From Pseudomonas brassicacearum (GTDB taxonomy: Bacteria > Pseudomonadota > Gammaproteobacteria > Pseudomonadales > Pseudomonadaceae): DNA of 64,000 bases. The notes below the pieces were generated by a model that saw nothing but the letters and a program-made list of their open reading frames with translations, did not search any database and was not told the origin of the DNA. This document shows positions 1-9,066 of this stretch, one piece after another. The stretch spans positions 19,640-83,639 of the forward strand of contig NZ_MOBJ01000011.1 in NCBI RefSeq assembly GCF_003732225.1, given 5' to 3'. Each line of letters begins with the position of its first letter. Position 1 is the stretch's first letter. A program made the position numbers and the translations under genes.

Positions 1-767
1 CGACCACCATTGAGCAAAGGCCCCAGCAACTGAGTGATGCGTTCACGCAGGCTGCGGGTGCGGGTCAATTGCTCCAGTTCCCGTTCACATAGCTTGAGCA
101 TCAGACGCCAGGTACTCGGGCAGTGCTCGGGGTTGCGCAGCGCCAGGTTGGCCTGACTCAGCCTGAGTTGATTGTGCTCGGCGCCGAACTGGATCGGGCA
201 GTCGCCCAGCAGCGCGTAACGCTCGCGGTAATCCGGCTCGGCGAACTCGATGTCGATGCGTTCAGCGCGTAGCGGCTCAGGGCTCAGGCTGGACAACTGC
301 TGCAACCAGCTGGCGATGATCGAATCCACCACAAAGCGGTTATAGGCGTTGTACGGGCTGATGGAATAGAACCGTAGCCACGCGCCCTGGGCATCTTCAT
401 GGAAACTCGACTGGCCGCGGTAATTGGAGCCGTACAAGGCTTCGAAGCGAATCAGGCAGCGCGCCGCTTCGCGCACCGTCGGTGCCTGAGCGGCAGTGAT
501 CCCGGCCAGCCCGACCTGGCTGAGGCGGCTGAGCTGACCCATGCGCAGACCCAGTGCCGGGTCGCCGGTCAGTTGAATCGCCGCATGGCCCAGGCGCATG
601 TAGCGCGGAATCGACAGCCGGGCGCCGGCTTCGGCTAACCGCGCCGAGTCGAGACCGTATTGTTCCAGCAGCGGTTGCGGGTCCAGACCGTGGCTGCGTA
701 CGGCGTCAGCCAGGCTATGGACGAAGCCGACCGACAGATCCCCGAGGCGCATCGGCTGTGGTTTCAT
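1..767 (-). CDS. AraC-family transcriptional regulator, partial (3' end beyond window)
   Basis: Read on the minus strand from an ATG at 767 (a GTG at 770 is possible), the frame stays open to base 1, so about 255 N-terminal residues are present and the C-terminal helix-turn-helix lies outside the window. The visible part starts with MKPQPMRLGDLSVGFVHSLA and resembles the N-terminal ligand-sensing half of OruR/ArgR-like AraC proteins (LDPQPLLEQYGLD, then LGLRMGQLSRLSQVGLAG). The start is 3 bases from the stop of the hydrolase-fold gene upstream, so the two are very likely one transcript. This assignment comes from my own translation of the minus strand. The family call is fairly secure; the target genes are unknown, though the hydrolase and divergent fadH are natural candidates. 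Confidence 0.75.
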   Translation of the reverse strand, partial: MKPQPMRLGDLSVGFVHSLADAVRSHGLDPQPLLEQYGLDSARLAEAGARLSIPRYMRLGHAAIQLTGDPALGLRMGQLSRLSQVGLAGITAAQAPTVREAARCLIRFEALYGSNYRGQSSFHEDAQGAWLRFYSISPYNAYNRFVVDSIIASWLQQLSSLSPEPLRAERIDIEFAEPDYRERYALLGDCPIQFGAEHNQLRLSQANLALRNPEHCPSTWRLMLKLCERELEQLTRTRSLRERITQLLGPLLNGG

Positions 768-770
768 CAC

Positions 771-1901
771 TTACAACCAGATATTGAGCAAACGTGCACC
801 ATGGGCTTCGCGGTCGGCGAAGTGTTGGCCGTTGCTGCTGAGAAAGCTCTGGCCGGCGCTGCCCTGATCCCAGAATTGTCCGCGCAGGAACACGCTGACC
901 CCGGCGCTGGCCTGACTTACCGAACGCTGACTGGTCAGCGTCAGGCGATGCCAGGCCTGGCCTTCGCTGAGCTCGCCGGGCTTGAAGCTGATTTCACTCG
1001 GAGTCGATGGTCCCTTGTAACCGCGCCAGGGTTTGTCCCAGGTCCCACGGCCTTTGATAAAGGCAGGCACGGCAATCAACTGAGCTCCCTGGTCATTGAG
1101 CTTGCGGTAATTGTCCGGATACCAACTGTCGTTACCGATCAATACGGCCAGACGTCCGGCGGGGGTGTCAATGACATTGACCCTTTGATCGGTGCTTGGC
1201 TGGATGAAGCCCTGTTCATCGAAGGTCGGGCTCAGCTGACGCTGTGGCTGGCCGATCGGCAAGCCATCGCGACCGAACACCAGGCTGCTGTTGTACAGCG
1301 CGCCACGGCCGATTTTCAGCATACCGTCGCTGACACTCGGCTCGGGCAACACGATGCTGCCCGCCACCAGGGTGATGTCGAACTCTTTGGCCAGCCCGCC
1401 AAACAGTGCCTGGTACTGTTTGGCCATGCTTTTGGCTTTCATGCGCAGGTGTGCGTCATCCAGGCGGCTGTCGCCCTTGGCGCTGATCAACGCGCGCAGA
1501 AAGGACAGGGGATTACTCACCGCCAGCCAGTTCATGGCTTCGTCCTGTGTGCTGGCCTGATACAGCTCGTCTTTTTCACCGCTGAGCATTAACCAGGTAC
1601 CGATGTGTTCCGGCAGCACAACGATGGTTTTTTCGTTCAGCAGGCCCTGTTCGTGAGCCTGCTGCAAATAGGCCGCGAGCTTGCGGTGCAGGTGCTCGGG
1701 GCTTTGATAGTCGGTGGGAAACAGCTCGGGCTGAATGCCCAGCAGGTTGCCACGGTCGGCCGGAACGCCTTGGTCAACGGCGAGTTTGATGCGCAGGTCC
1801 GAGAGGTAATGGCCTTCCGGGCGATCAGCGGTCCACATCGCGTACGCGGCGATGACGGCGATCAACGCCATGGAAGCGGTCAGGTAAAGAAGTTTGCGCA
1901 T
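771..1901 (-). CDS. Carbon-nitrogen hydrolase (nitrilase) fold protein, probably catalytically altered
   Basis: 376 residues. An N-terminal hydrophobic segment (about residues 4-22) predicts a membrane anchor or uncleaved signal. The nitrilase fold is recognisable from VVLPEHIGTW around the usual catalytic Glu (E98) and from RLAVLIGNDSWYP, which aligns with the nucleophile motif LICYDxRFP of the family. In that motif the Cys is Gly (G256), and the usual catalytic Lys region (RKxHLxP) reads QPQRQLSP, apparently without Lys. Two of the three Glu-Lys-Cys residues therefore seem to be missing, and ordinary amidase or nitrilase chemistry is unlikely. The gene precedes the AraC gene by 3 bases and is divergent from fadH. 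It could be a binding or scaffolding pseudoenzyme; the residue assignments are alignments by eye. Confidence 0.75.
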   Translation of the reverse strand: MRKLLYLTASMALIAVIAAYAMWTADRPEGHYLSDLRIKLAVDQGVPADRGNLLGIQPELFPTDYQSPEHLHRKLAAYLQQAHEQGLLNEKTIVVLPEHIGTWLMLSGEKDELYQASTQDEAMNWLAVSNPLSFLRALISAKGDSRLDDAHLRMKAKSMAKQYQALFGGLAKEFDITLVAGSIVLPEPSVSDGMLKIGRGALYNSSLVFGRDGLPIGQPQRQLSPTFDEQGFIQPSTDQRVNVIDTPAGRLAVLIGNDSWYPDNYRKLNDQGAQLIAVPAFIKGRGTWDKPWRGYKGPSTPSEISFKPGELSEGQAWHRLTLTSQRSVSQASAGVSVFLRGQFWDQGSAGQSFLSSNGQHFADREAHGARLLNIWL

Positions 1902-2111
1902 GGGGAAACAATAAGTGGCCGTGTGCAGGATTCGTCGACAAGGGTAGGCGCCATGCCGACGAATGCCAAGAGGCGCTGCGCGTTTGGATCAATAAGTTGT
2001 CAGTTACGGTCATTGAGCGATGACCGGCCTGCTTTTAGTCTGTGGCACATAACCGATGGACGCCAAAGAGCGCCCGCACTTTTTCCGTGATTGTTCGTTG
2101 TGGAGCTATCG

Positions 2112-4151
2112 ATGACCGCCGCTCATTACCCGCACCTGTTGGCCCCGCTGGATCTGGGTTTTACCACGCTGCGCAACCGTACCCTGATGGGCTCGATGCA
2201 CACTGGCCTTGAGGAGAAGCCCGGCGGTTTTGAGCGCATGGCGGCGTACTTCGCCGAACGTGCTCGCGGTGGGGTTGGCCTGATGGTCACCGGCGGTATT
2301 GGGCCGAACGATGAGGGCGGGGTTTACTCCGGCGCCGCCAAGCTGACCACTGTCGATGAGGCGCTCAAGCATCAGATCGTCACTCGTGCCGTGCACGAGG
2401 CGGGTGGCAAGATTTGCATGCAGATTCTCCACGCCGGGCGTTATGCCTACAGCCCGAAGCAGGTCGCGCCGAGTGCGATCCAGGCACCGATCAACCCGTT
2501 CAAGCCTAAAGAGCTGGACGAGGAAGGCATCGAGAAGCAGATCAGCGACTTCGTCACCTGTTCGACGCTGGCGCAAACAGCCGAGTACGACGGCGTCGAG
2601 ATCATGGGCTCCGAAGGTTATTTCATTAACCAGTTCCTCGCTGCCCACACCAACCACCGCACCGACCGTTGGGGCGGCAGCTACGAAAACCGTATGCGCC
2701 TGCCGGTGGAAATCGTTCGTCGTGTACGCGAAGCGGTGGGTCCGAATTTCATCATTATCTTCCGTCTGTCGATGCTCGATCTGGTGGAAGGCGGCAGCAC
2801 CTGGGAAGAAATCGTTCAGTTGGCCAAGGCGATCGAAAAAGCGGGCGCAACTATCATCAACACCGGGATCGGCTGGCACGAAGCGCGGATTCCGACCATT
2901 GCCACCAAGGTTCCGCGTGCCGCGTTCAGCAAGGTCACGGCCAAGTTGCGTGGGGAAGTCGGTATTCCGCTGATCACCACCAACCGCATCAACACCCCGG
3001 AGGTCGCCGAGCAGATCCTCGCCGAAGGTGACGCCGACATGGTGTCGATGGCGCGGCCATTCCTCGCCGACCCGGAGTTCGTCAACAAGGCCGCCGCCGG
3101 TCGCGCTGATGAAATCAACACCTGCATCGGTTGCAACCAGGCCTGCCTGGACCACACGTTTGGCGGCAAGTTGACCTCGTGCCTGGTGAACCCGCGGGCC
3201 TGTCATGAAACCGAACTCAACTACCTGCCAGTGCAGCAGATCAAGAAAATCGCCGTGGTTGGCGCAGGTCCCGCGGGGTTGTCCGCGGCAACCGTGGCCG
3301 CCGAGCGTGGACATCAAGTGACGCTGTTCGATTCCGCCAGCGAAATCGGCGGCCAGTTCAACGTCGCCAAGCGTGTGCCGGGCAAGGAAGAGTTCTTCGA
3401 AACCTTGCGCTACTTCAAACGCAAGTTGCAGACCACGAATGTCGAGGTGTGCCTGAATACGCGGGTCGATGTCGCGCAACTGGTGGACGGCGGTTATGAC
3501 GAGGTGATTCTGGCCACCGGCATTGCGCCGCGTGTGCCGGCGATTCCGGGCGTCGAGCATGCCAAGGTGCTGAGCTACCTGGACGTGATCCTCGAGCGCA
3601 AACCGGTCGGCAAGAACGTTGCGGTGATCGGTGCTGGCGGTATCGGTTTTGATGTCTCGGAATTCCTCGTGCATCAAGGCGTCGCCACCAGCCAGGACCG
3701 TGAAGCGTTCTGGAAAGAGTGGGGCATCGATACTCACCTTGAGGCCCGTGGCGGTGTCGCCGGGATCAAGGCCGAGCCTCACGCACCGGCACGTCAGGTG
3801 TTCCTGTTGCAGCGCAAGAAATCCAAGGTCGGCGACGGTCTGGGCAAAACCACTGGCTGGATTCACCGCACGGGGCTGAAGAACAAGCACGTACAGATGC
3901 TCAACAGCGTCGAGTACCTGAAGATCGATGATGAAGGTCTGCATATCCGCATTGGTGAAACCGGTGAACCGCAGCTGCTGCCGGTGGACAACATTGTGAT
4001 CTGCGCTGGACAGGACCCGTTGCGCGAGTTGCACGATGGCCTGGTGGCGGCCGGGCAGAACGTGCATTTGATCGGTGGTGCGGATGTGGCGGCAGAGCTG
4101 GATGCCAAACGTGCGATCAATCAGGGGTCGCGTCTGGCTGCTGAGCTCTGA
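2112..4151 (+). CDS. fadH: NADPH-dependent 2,4-dienoyl-CoA reductase
   Basis: 679 residues, close to E. coli FadH. It reduces 2,4-dienoyl-CoA intermediates when unsaturated fatty acids are beta-oxidised. An old-yellow-enzyme TIM barrel (about 1-335) starts APLDLGFTTLRNRTLMGSMH. Y170 and H256 match the catalytic Tyr/His. Cluster cysteines C338, C341, C345 and C357 keep the CxxCxxxC...C spacing for [4Fe-4S]. An FAD-binding GAGPAGL lies at 384-390 and a NADPH-binding GAGGIG near 518. I chose ATG 2112 because a GGAG at 2102-2105 is well spaced and family members begin just before HYPHLLAPLDLG; an in-frame ATG at 2091 would add seven unconserved residues. It is divergent from the nitrilase-fold/AraC pair. 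Confidence 0.95.
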   Translation: MTAAHYPHLLAPLDLGFTTLRNRTLMGSMHTGLEEKPGGFERMAAYFAERARGGVGLMVTGGIGPNDEGGVYSGAAKLTTVDEALKHQIVTRAVHEAGGKICMQILHAGRYAYSPKQVAPSAIQAPINPFKPKELDEEGIEKQISDFVTCSTLAQTAEYDGVEIMGSEGYFINQFLAAHTNHRTDRWGGSYENRMRLPVEIVRRVREAVGPNFIIIFRLSMLDLVEGGSTWEEIVQLAKAIEKAGATIINTGIGWHEARIPTIATKVPRAAFSKVTAKLRGEVGIPLITTNRINTPEVAEQILAEGDADMVSMARPFLADPEFVNKAAAGRADEINTCIGCNQACLDHTFGGKLTSCLVNPRACHETELNYLPVQQIKKIAVVGAGPAGLSAATVAAERGHQVTLFDSASEIGGQFNVAKRVPGKEEFFETLRYFKRKLQTTNVEVCLNTRVDVAQLVDGGYDEVILATGIAPRVPAIPGVEHAKVLSYLDVILERKPVGKNVAVIGAGGIGFDVSEFLVHQGVATSQDREAFWKEWGIDTHLEARGGVAGIKAEPHAPARQVFLLQRKKSKVGDGLGKTTGWIHRTGLKNKHVQMLNSVEYLKIDDEGLHIRIGETGEPQLLPVDNIVICAGQDPLRELHDGLVAAGQNVHLIGGADVAAELDAKRAINQGSRLAAEL

Positions 4152-4179
4152 TAGTGACCGCAGGTTAGGCGTGCCAATG

Positions 4180-4277
4180 GCCATCGCGAGCAGGCTCGCT
4201 CCCACAGGTTCTGTGTTGTTCACTGAATGGTGGTTCAACTCTGAACACTTGTGGGAGCGGGTCTGCCCGCGATGGCG
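4180..4277. repeat. REP doublet (inverted pair)
   Basis: Two inverted copies of the Pseudomonas REP core face each other: CCATCGCGAGCAGGCTCGCTC starts at 4181, and its complement, with a variant core, runs from 4249 to 4276. They lie between fadH and the desulfhydrase gene. The arrangement is that of a REPIN, a non-autonomous element moved by RAYT transposases. Confidence 0.85.
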
Positions 4278-4325
4278 TCCTGTCTGCTGCTAAGATGCCG
4301 GTTCTTTCCCAAAGAGCCGGCATCA

Positions 4326-5258
4326 ATGCTTTCTCCTCCTTTCGACTGGCTCCCCCATGCCCCGCTTGAACGTCTTCACCTGGACTGGCTCACACAGTCC
4401 GGTATCGAGGTGGCGGTATTGCGGCTGGACCGGATCGACCCGCTGATCTCCGGTAACAAATGGTTCAAGCTCATTGAACACCTGAGGGTGGCTCGCGAGG
4501 CGGGTGCCGAAGGGGTGATCAGTCTGGGCGGCGCCTGGTCCAATCATCTGCACGCGCTGGCGGCGGCGGGTAAACGCTTTGGTTTTCCGACCGTCGGCCT
4601 GCTGCGCGGGCATCCGCAAGACACCTCGACCGTGCAGGACTTGCAGGCCTTTGGCATGCACTTGCACTGGTTGGGTTACGGCGGTTATCGCGCACGCCAC
4701 GAACCGGGTTTCTGGCAGCCATGGCAGGCGCAATACCCGCATCTGCACCCAGTCCCCGAAGGCGGTGGCGGTTTGCTCGGCGCGCGCGGTTGTGGGCAAT
4801 TGCTGACGCAGGTCGGCGAGCAGTTGAGCGAGTTGGGTTGGAATGACCACGACGGCTGGTGGCTGGCCTGTGGAACCGGCACTACGCTGGCGGGGTTGGT
4901 GCTGGCCGAGACCCAAAGGCATCCGGTGTATGGCGTGCTGGCGGTGCCCGATGATCATGGTGTGGCGCAGCAGGTCGAAGCGATTCTCGATGAATGCGGC
5001 TTGCCGGACCGGGGGTATGAGCTGTTTGACGGCAGTCGTGGCGGCTTCGCCAAAGTCGATCCCGTGTTGTTGGGGTTTATCGACGAGACCGAGCAGGCCT
5101 GTGGTATGCCACTGGAACCGCTATACACCGGCAAGGCGCTGTTGGCATTGAAACTACAGAGCGAAGCCGGGCGTTTCGCCCCCGGCACACGCTTGATCTT
5201 TGTGCACACCGGCGGCTTGCAGGGGCGCCGGGGTTTTGCGCCTCTCAGTCAGGGCTGA
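4326..5258 (+). CDS. PLP-dependent D-cysteine desulfhydrase / ACC deaminase family protein
   Basis: 310 residues. This fold-type II PLP enzyme family contains D-cysteine desulfhydrase and 1-aminocyclopropane-1-carboxylate deaminase. The PLP-lysine motif is ISGNKWFKL (K45), followed by the substrate loop GGAWSNHLHALAAAG at 68-82 and a Gly-rich phosphate-binding stretch ACGTGTTLAG. Sequence alone does not separate the two activities; the divergent GNKWFKL suggests the DcyD-like branch rather than true AcdS. ATG 4326 is preferred because the upstream in-frame ATG (4251) falls inside the REP doublet. The 3' end overlaps the convergent cytochrome gene by 14 bases. Confidence 0.8.
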   Translation: MLSPPFDWLPHAPLERLHLDWLTQSGIEVAVLRLDRIDPLISGNKWFKLIEHLRVAREAGAEGVISLGGAWSNHLHALAAAGKRFGFPTVGLLRGHPQDTSTVQDLQAFGMHLHWLGYGGYRARHEPGFWQPWQAQYPHLHPVPEGGGGLLGARGCGQLLTQVGEQLSELGWNDHDGWWLACGTGTTLAGLVLAETQRHPVYGVLAVPDDHGVAQQVEAILDECGLPDRGYELFDGSRGGFAKVDPVLLGFIDETEQACGMPLEPLYTGKALLALKLQSEAGRFAPGTRLIFVHTGGLQGRRGFAPLSQG

Positions 5259-5802
5259 TGCGCTTGGGCATCATCCGCAGCAGGGTGTTATCGCGCACCA
5301 CGTAATGGTGATACAGCCCGGCCACGGCGTGCAGGCCGATCAACCAATAGCCGATGGTGCCCGCGAGCTGGTGCCAGCCCTGGATTTGCTTGGCCAGCGG
5401 CTTGTTTTCCCCGATCAGCAACGGCAGGTCGACGCCGTAGAACATCACTTGCTGACCTTTGGCGCTGGTAACCAGCCAGCCGAGAATCGGCGTGGCAATC
5501 ATGAATATATACAGCGCCCAGTGCATCAACCGGGCAAGCACGGTTTGCCATTGGGGTGAGGCCGGGAAGATTTTTGGAGCGCTGCCCAGACTGCGGGCAA
5601 ACAGCCGCAACCAGACCAGTACGAACACCGTCAGGCCGAGCATGTAGTGCGCTTCCGTGATCAGGGTCCGCCCGCCACTGCCCTTGGGAAAGATCCCGCG
5701 CAGTTCGATACAGGCGTAGACCACCGCCAGCAGTACCAGCATCAACCAGTGCAGCGCGATTGATACGGTGCTGTAGCGTGATTCGGAATTCTTCCAGGGC
5801 AT
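5245..5802 (-). CDS. Cytochrome b561 family protein
   Basis: 185 residues with four hydrophobic helices, of the bacterial di-heme cytochrome b561 (YodB/CybB) type that moves electrons from quinol in the inner membrane. Candidate haem-ligand histidines are H18 (ALHWL), H52 (EAHYM), H144 (GWHQL) and H158 (GLHAV). No partner gene is adjacent; the neighbour on the other strand is unrelated and overlaps its stop by 14 bases. A second b561-type protein occurs at 23638-24180. Confidence 0.9.
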   Translation of the reverse strand: MPWKNSESRYSTVSIALHWLMLVLLAVVYACIELRGIFPKGSGGRTLITEAHYMLGLTVFVLVWLRLFARSLGSAPKIFPASPQWQTVLARLMHWALYIFMIATPILGWLVTSAKGQQVMFYGVDLPLLIGENKPLAKQIQGWHQLAGTIGYWLIGLHAVAGLYHHYVVRDNTLLRMMPKRISPD

Positions 5803-5944
5803 ACGGTTTTCCTCGCTTTTCAGGTCTGAAGTCTCCGTTCTTATGCGACGGAGTGCTTTAACTGTAATCCTGTTTGCGTGGATTTGCCTGAGTCAGATCA
5901 GGCTTTTCTGCCTCATCGAGCGCTCTGCGACAGATGCTTGGGCA

Positions 5945-5984
5945 AAAAACGGCGCCAGCCCCGTTCAAGGGCTGGCGCTTTTTT
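5945..5984. terminator. Bidirectional intrinsic terminator after phnX
   Basis: A perfect 10-bp stem GCGCCAGCCC/GGGCTGGCGC (5952-5961 and 5969-5978) with a 7-base loop is flanked by a T run on each strand (5979-5984 on plus; 5944-5949 read as T on minus). It lies 17 bases beyond the phnX stop and should end that transcript. Confidence 0.9.
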
Positions 5985-6001
5985 GCTTTACTGCGCGGCA
6001 A

Positions 6002-6829
6002 TCAACTGCTTTGCGGCATCTCACCGTTGGCCAAGCGCCTGTTGATGTCGGCGATAACTTCCGGCAGGTCGGTGATGGTGTCGATCATGTAGTGCGGGCG
6101 CGAGCTTTCGAACATCGCGTGAATGCGTTTGCGTTCGCTGGCGAGGGGGTCGCTGCCCAGCGCTCGATAATCGTCGTAGGTCAGGCCCAGCGCGTTGCCC
6201 GAGCAGATCAGCGCGACGGTCCACATGCCGGCACGGCGACCTTCGAGAATGCCCGGCACGGTGTCGTCGATCTTCACGCAGGCGGCGACATCGTCAATGC
6301 CCAGGGCGATCACGTTGGCCAGGGCTTGAGCCGGCCATGGGCGGCCATTCGGCACTTCGTCGGTGGCGACCACGTGGTCAGCCACATAGCCGTTGGTGGC
6401 GGCCAGTTCGACGACTTTGTCCATGACCTGCTTCGGATAACCGGAGCACGAGCCGATTTTTATCCCTTGCTGGCGCAGGTTGGCGATGGTCTCCAAAGCC
6501 CCCGGGATCAGCGCCGAGTGCTCGGCGATTTTTTCGATTTGCAGCGGCATGAAGCGTTTGTAGAGGGCGGTTACGTCATCGTCGGTCGGCGTACGACCGA
6601 AAACCTTGCGATAACGCTCGGCAACTTCTGGCTGATCGCAGAGCGTGCGAATGTGCTCCCACTTGCCCATGCCCATCGGCCCGCGGGCTTCTTCGATGGA
6701 AACCTGGACGTCGAATTCGGCAAAGGCTTCGACGAAGATCTGGGTCGGCGCGAAAGAGCCGAAATCGACCACGGTGCCGGCCCAGTCGAGGATGGCGGCT
6801 TGCAGCTTGGTTGGATTGTTGTAGTGCAT
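6002..6829 (-). CDS. phnX: Phosphonoacetaldehyde hydrolase
   Basis: 275 residues, the usual family length. This HAD-superfamily enzyme cleaves the C-P bond of phosphonoacetaldehyde to acetaldehyde and phosphate, the second step of 2-aminoethylphosphonate breakdown. The nucleophile loop is AAILDWAGTVVDF (D15). The cap-domain lysine that forms the Schiff base is K56 in GPMGMGKWEH, and GSCSGYPK carries the later HAD motif. ATG 6829 matches the conserved N-terminus MHYNNPTKLQAAILDWAG; the longer frame to 6910 runs through a REP element and is not credible. It is downstream of phnW in the same direction with a REPIN between them. Confidence 0.96.
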   Translation of the reverse strand: MHYNNPTKLQAAILDWAGTVVDFGSFAPTQIFVEAFAEFDVQVSIEEARGPMGMGKWEHIRTLCDQPEVAERYRKVFGRTPTDDDVTALYKRFMPLQIEKIAEHSALIPGALETIANLRQQGIKIGSCSGYPKQVMDKVVELAATNGYVADHVVATDEVPNGRPWPAQALANVIALGIDDVAACVKIDDTVPGILEGRRAGMWTVALICSGNALGLTYDDYRALGSDPLASERKRIHAMFESSRPHYMIDTITDLPEVIADINRRLANGEMPQSS

Positions 6830-6873
6830 GGTGATCAAGATCCTGTGGCAACTGGCTATTGGAGAGCGTTTTT

Positions 6874-6963
6874 TGTGGGAGCGAGCTTGCTCGCGATAGC
6901 GGACAGTCATTCAACATTGATGTCGACTGACATGGCCTCATCGCGAGCAAGCTCGCTCCCACA
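6874..6963. repeat. REP doublet between phnW and phnX
   Basis: TGTGGGAGCGAGCTTGCTCG at 6874-6893 (core extends to 6900) is followed by its inverted copy ending GAGCAAGCTCGCTCCCACAG at 6945-6964. The element sits inside the phnW-phnX transcription unit, where it can form a large hairpin in the mRNA. Confidence 0.88.
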
Positions 6964-6978
6964 GGGTGCTGTGGTGTT

Positions 6979-8088
6979 TCAGATATCGAGGACTTCCATT
7001 TCGCGCAGTGCTTCGGCGACCGCGGCCACAGCCGCTCGCATCTCGGCCTGATTGACGTGGCCGATGCAGCCGACGCGGAAGGTTTCGACCTGGGTCAACT
7101 TGCCCGGATAGAGGATGAAGCCCTTGGCCTTCACGCGTTCGTAGAACGCTTTGAACTGGTAACGCGGATCTTTCGGCGCATGGAAGGTGACGATGATCGG
7201 CGCCTGGATCGCGGCAGGCAGGAAGCTGCGCAAGCCGAGTTTGGCCATTTCATCGAGCAGCACCTGGCAATTGTTCGCGTAACGCTGATGCCGCGCCGGC
7301 AAGCCGCCTTCTTCGTTGTATTGCAGCAGCGCTTCGTGCAGCGCCGCGACCACGTGGGTCGGCGGGGTGAAGCGCCATTGGCCGGTCTTGGCCATGTAGG
7401 CGTATTGATCGAACAGGTCCATCGCCAGCGAATGGGAGTTGCCGGCGGCATTCGCCAGGGCGGATTTGTTGGCGAAGACGAAACCCATGCCTGGTACGCC
7501 TTCCAGGCATTTGCCCGAGGCGGCGATCAGTGCGTCGAACGGTACTTGCCGAGCGTCGATCGGCAGTGCGCCAAAGGAACTCATGGCATCGATGATCAGA
7601 CGTTTGCCGTGTTGGGCGATGATGTGGGCGATTTCCGGCAAGGGATTAAGTATCCCGGTGCTGGTTTCGCAGTGGATCAGCGCCACGTGGGTGATGCTGC
7701 TGTCGGCTTGTAGCAGGCGGTCGACGTCGGCGGCGGTGGTCGGCTCGTCTTCAGCCGTTTCGAACGTACTGAAGGACCGGCCGAGCACTTCGCAGATCTT
7801 CGCCAGGCGTTTGCCGTAAGCGCCGTTGATCAGCACCAGCACTTTGCCGTCGCGGGGCACCAGGGTGCCGATGGCCGCTTCGACAGCGAAGGTGCCGCTG
7901 CCCTGCAACGGCACGCAGTGGTGGCTATCGGCACCATTGATGATTGCCAACAGCTGTTCGCAGAGGCTGGCGGTCAATTGGTTGAAGCGGTCATCCCATG
8001 AACCCCAGTCCACCATCATCGCCTGACGGGTGCGCTGCGACGTGGTCAATGGGCCGGGGGTCAGCAGGATGGGTTCGGCGGTACTCAT
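6979..8088 (-). CDS. phnW: 2-aminoethylphosphonate--pyruvate transaminase
   Basis: 369 residues. This class-V PLP aminotransferase converts 2-aminoethylphosphonate and pyruvate to phosphonoacetaldehyde and alanine, feeding PhnX. The N-terminal signature ILLTPGPLTTS is present and the PLP lysine is K193 in AASGKCLEGVPG, close to K194 of the Salmonella enzyme. LQGSGTFAVEAA (61-72) forms part of the phosphate site. ATG 8088 follows GAGGAC (8095-8100); the ORF extension to 8154 has no matching residues. The gene is divergent from the LysR gene at 8200. Confidence 0.96.
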   Translation of the reverse strand: MSTAEPILLTPGPLTTSQRTRQAMMVDWGSWDDRFNQLTASLCEQLLAIINGADSHHCVPLQGSGTFAVEAAIGTLVPRDGKVLVLINGAYGKRLAKICEVLGRSFSTFETAEDEPTTAADVDRLLQADSSITHVALIHCETSTGILNPLPEIAHIIAQHGKRLIIDAMSSFGALPIDARQVPFDALIAASGKCLEGVPGMGFVFANKSALANAAGNSHSLAMDLFDQYAYMAKTGQWRFTPPTHVVAALHEALLQYNEEGGLPARHQRYANNCQVLLDEMAKLGLRSFLPAAIQAPIIVTFHAPKDPRYQFKAFYERVKAKGFILYPGKLTQVETFRVGCIGHVNQAEMRAAVAAVAEALREMEVLDI

Positions 8089-8199
8089 TCGGGTGTCCTC
8101 GCAATCAGTGGGATGAAGCTGCGGGAGATAAATTGCAATTTGCCGTTCCATCAATCAAATTGTTTGTTGTTATGCCAACCATCAGTAAGGCCGATAGCT

Positions 8200-9066
8200 A
8201 TGAATCTGTTCCAACTCCGCGCATTTGATGCAGTGGCCCGTGAAGGCAGTTTCACCCGCGCCGCTGCCCGTCTGTTCATCAGCCAACCGGCGGTCACCGG
8301 GCATATCAAGGCGCTGGAGGAGCACTATCAGATCACCCTGCTGCGGCGCACTGCGCGGCGGGTCGAGCTGACGGAGGAGGGCACCAAGCTTGCGGCGATT
8401 ACCCGGGCGATGTTCGGCCTGGCCGAAGAGGCGCAAGTGATGCTTGAGGCCAATCGGCAGTTATTGACCGGTCGTTTGGAGGTGGCGGCGGATGGTCCGC
8501 ACCTGGTCATGCCGATGCTCGCCAGCCTGCGTGCGCGGTATCCGGGGATTACCGTGAATCTGCGGCTGGGCAATGCCCAGGAAACCCTCGCGGCATTGTT
8601 GTCCGAGCACGCCGACGTGGCGGTGCTGACCGAGGTCGAGCCGCGTAAAGGCCTGCACCTGCAAGCCTTGAGCGAGTCACGGATCTGCGCGCTGGTGCCG
8701 GAGGGGCACCCATGGTCGACGCTGCGCGAAGGCGTGGCGCTCAAGCAACTGGATCAGGTGATCATGGTGTTGCGCGAGCTGAGTTCGATCACCCGTCGCA
8801 CGTTCGATGCGGCCTGCGCTCAGGCCAGGGTCAGTCCGCGGGTGCTGCTGGAACTGGACAGCCGGGAGGCGGTGACCGAAGCAGTGGCGGCCGAGTTGGG
8901 GGTGGGCGTGGTGTCTTCAGTGGAAGTCAGCCACGACCCGCGTGTGCGGGCGGTGCCGATTATTGGCGACGGACTGCTCAACCGGCACATGATCGGCTGC
9001 ATGGAGCGGCGCCGGGATTTGCGCTTGATACAGGCGTTTTTCGACCTCGCACCAAATTCCGCGTAG
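8200..9066 (+). CDS. LysR-family regulator of 2-aminoethylphosphonate catabolism
   Basis: 288 residues. An N-terminal winged helix-turn-helix (MNLFQLRAFDAVAREGSFTR, then ARLFISQPAVTGHIKALEE) is followed by a LysR substrate-binding domain. It lies head-to-head with phnW, 111 bases apart, and resembles the LysR subfamily that co-occurs with AEP transaminase genes, so it probably activates phnWX in response to AEP or an intermediate. The interval contains AT-rich, partly symmetric sequence (AAATTGCAATTTG near 8131) suited to a LysR site. ATG 8200 has AAGG at 8187-8190. Its stop codon TAG lies inside the left arm of the inverted repeat that follows. Confidence 0.88.
   Translation: MNLFQLRAFDAVAREGSFTRAAARLFISQPAVTGHIKALEEHYQITLLRRTARRVELTEEGTKLAAITRAMFGLAEEAQVMLEANRQLLTGRLEVAADGPHLVMPMLASLRARYPGITVNLRLGNAQETLAALLSEHADVAVLTEVEPRKGLHLQALSESRICALVPEGHPWSTLREGVALKQLDQVIMVLRELSSITRRTFDAACAQARVSPRVLLELDSREAVTEAVAAELGVGVVSSVEVSHDPRVRAVPIIGDGLLNRHMIGCMERRRDLRLIQAFFDLAPNSA

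Noticed and set aside
2106..4238. Long open frame of 710 codons opposite fadH
   Set aside because: It mirrors the codon structure of fadH, lacks any recognisable motif, and is the usual antisense shadow in GC-rich DNA.
5843..7051. Plus-strand open frame of 402 codons across phnX
   Set aside because: Antisense to a clear phnX and crossing a REP element and terminator; no ribosome site or homology.
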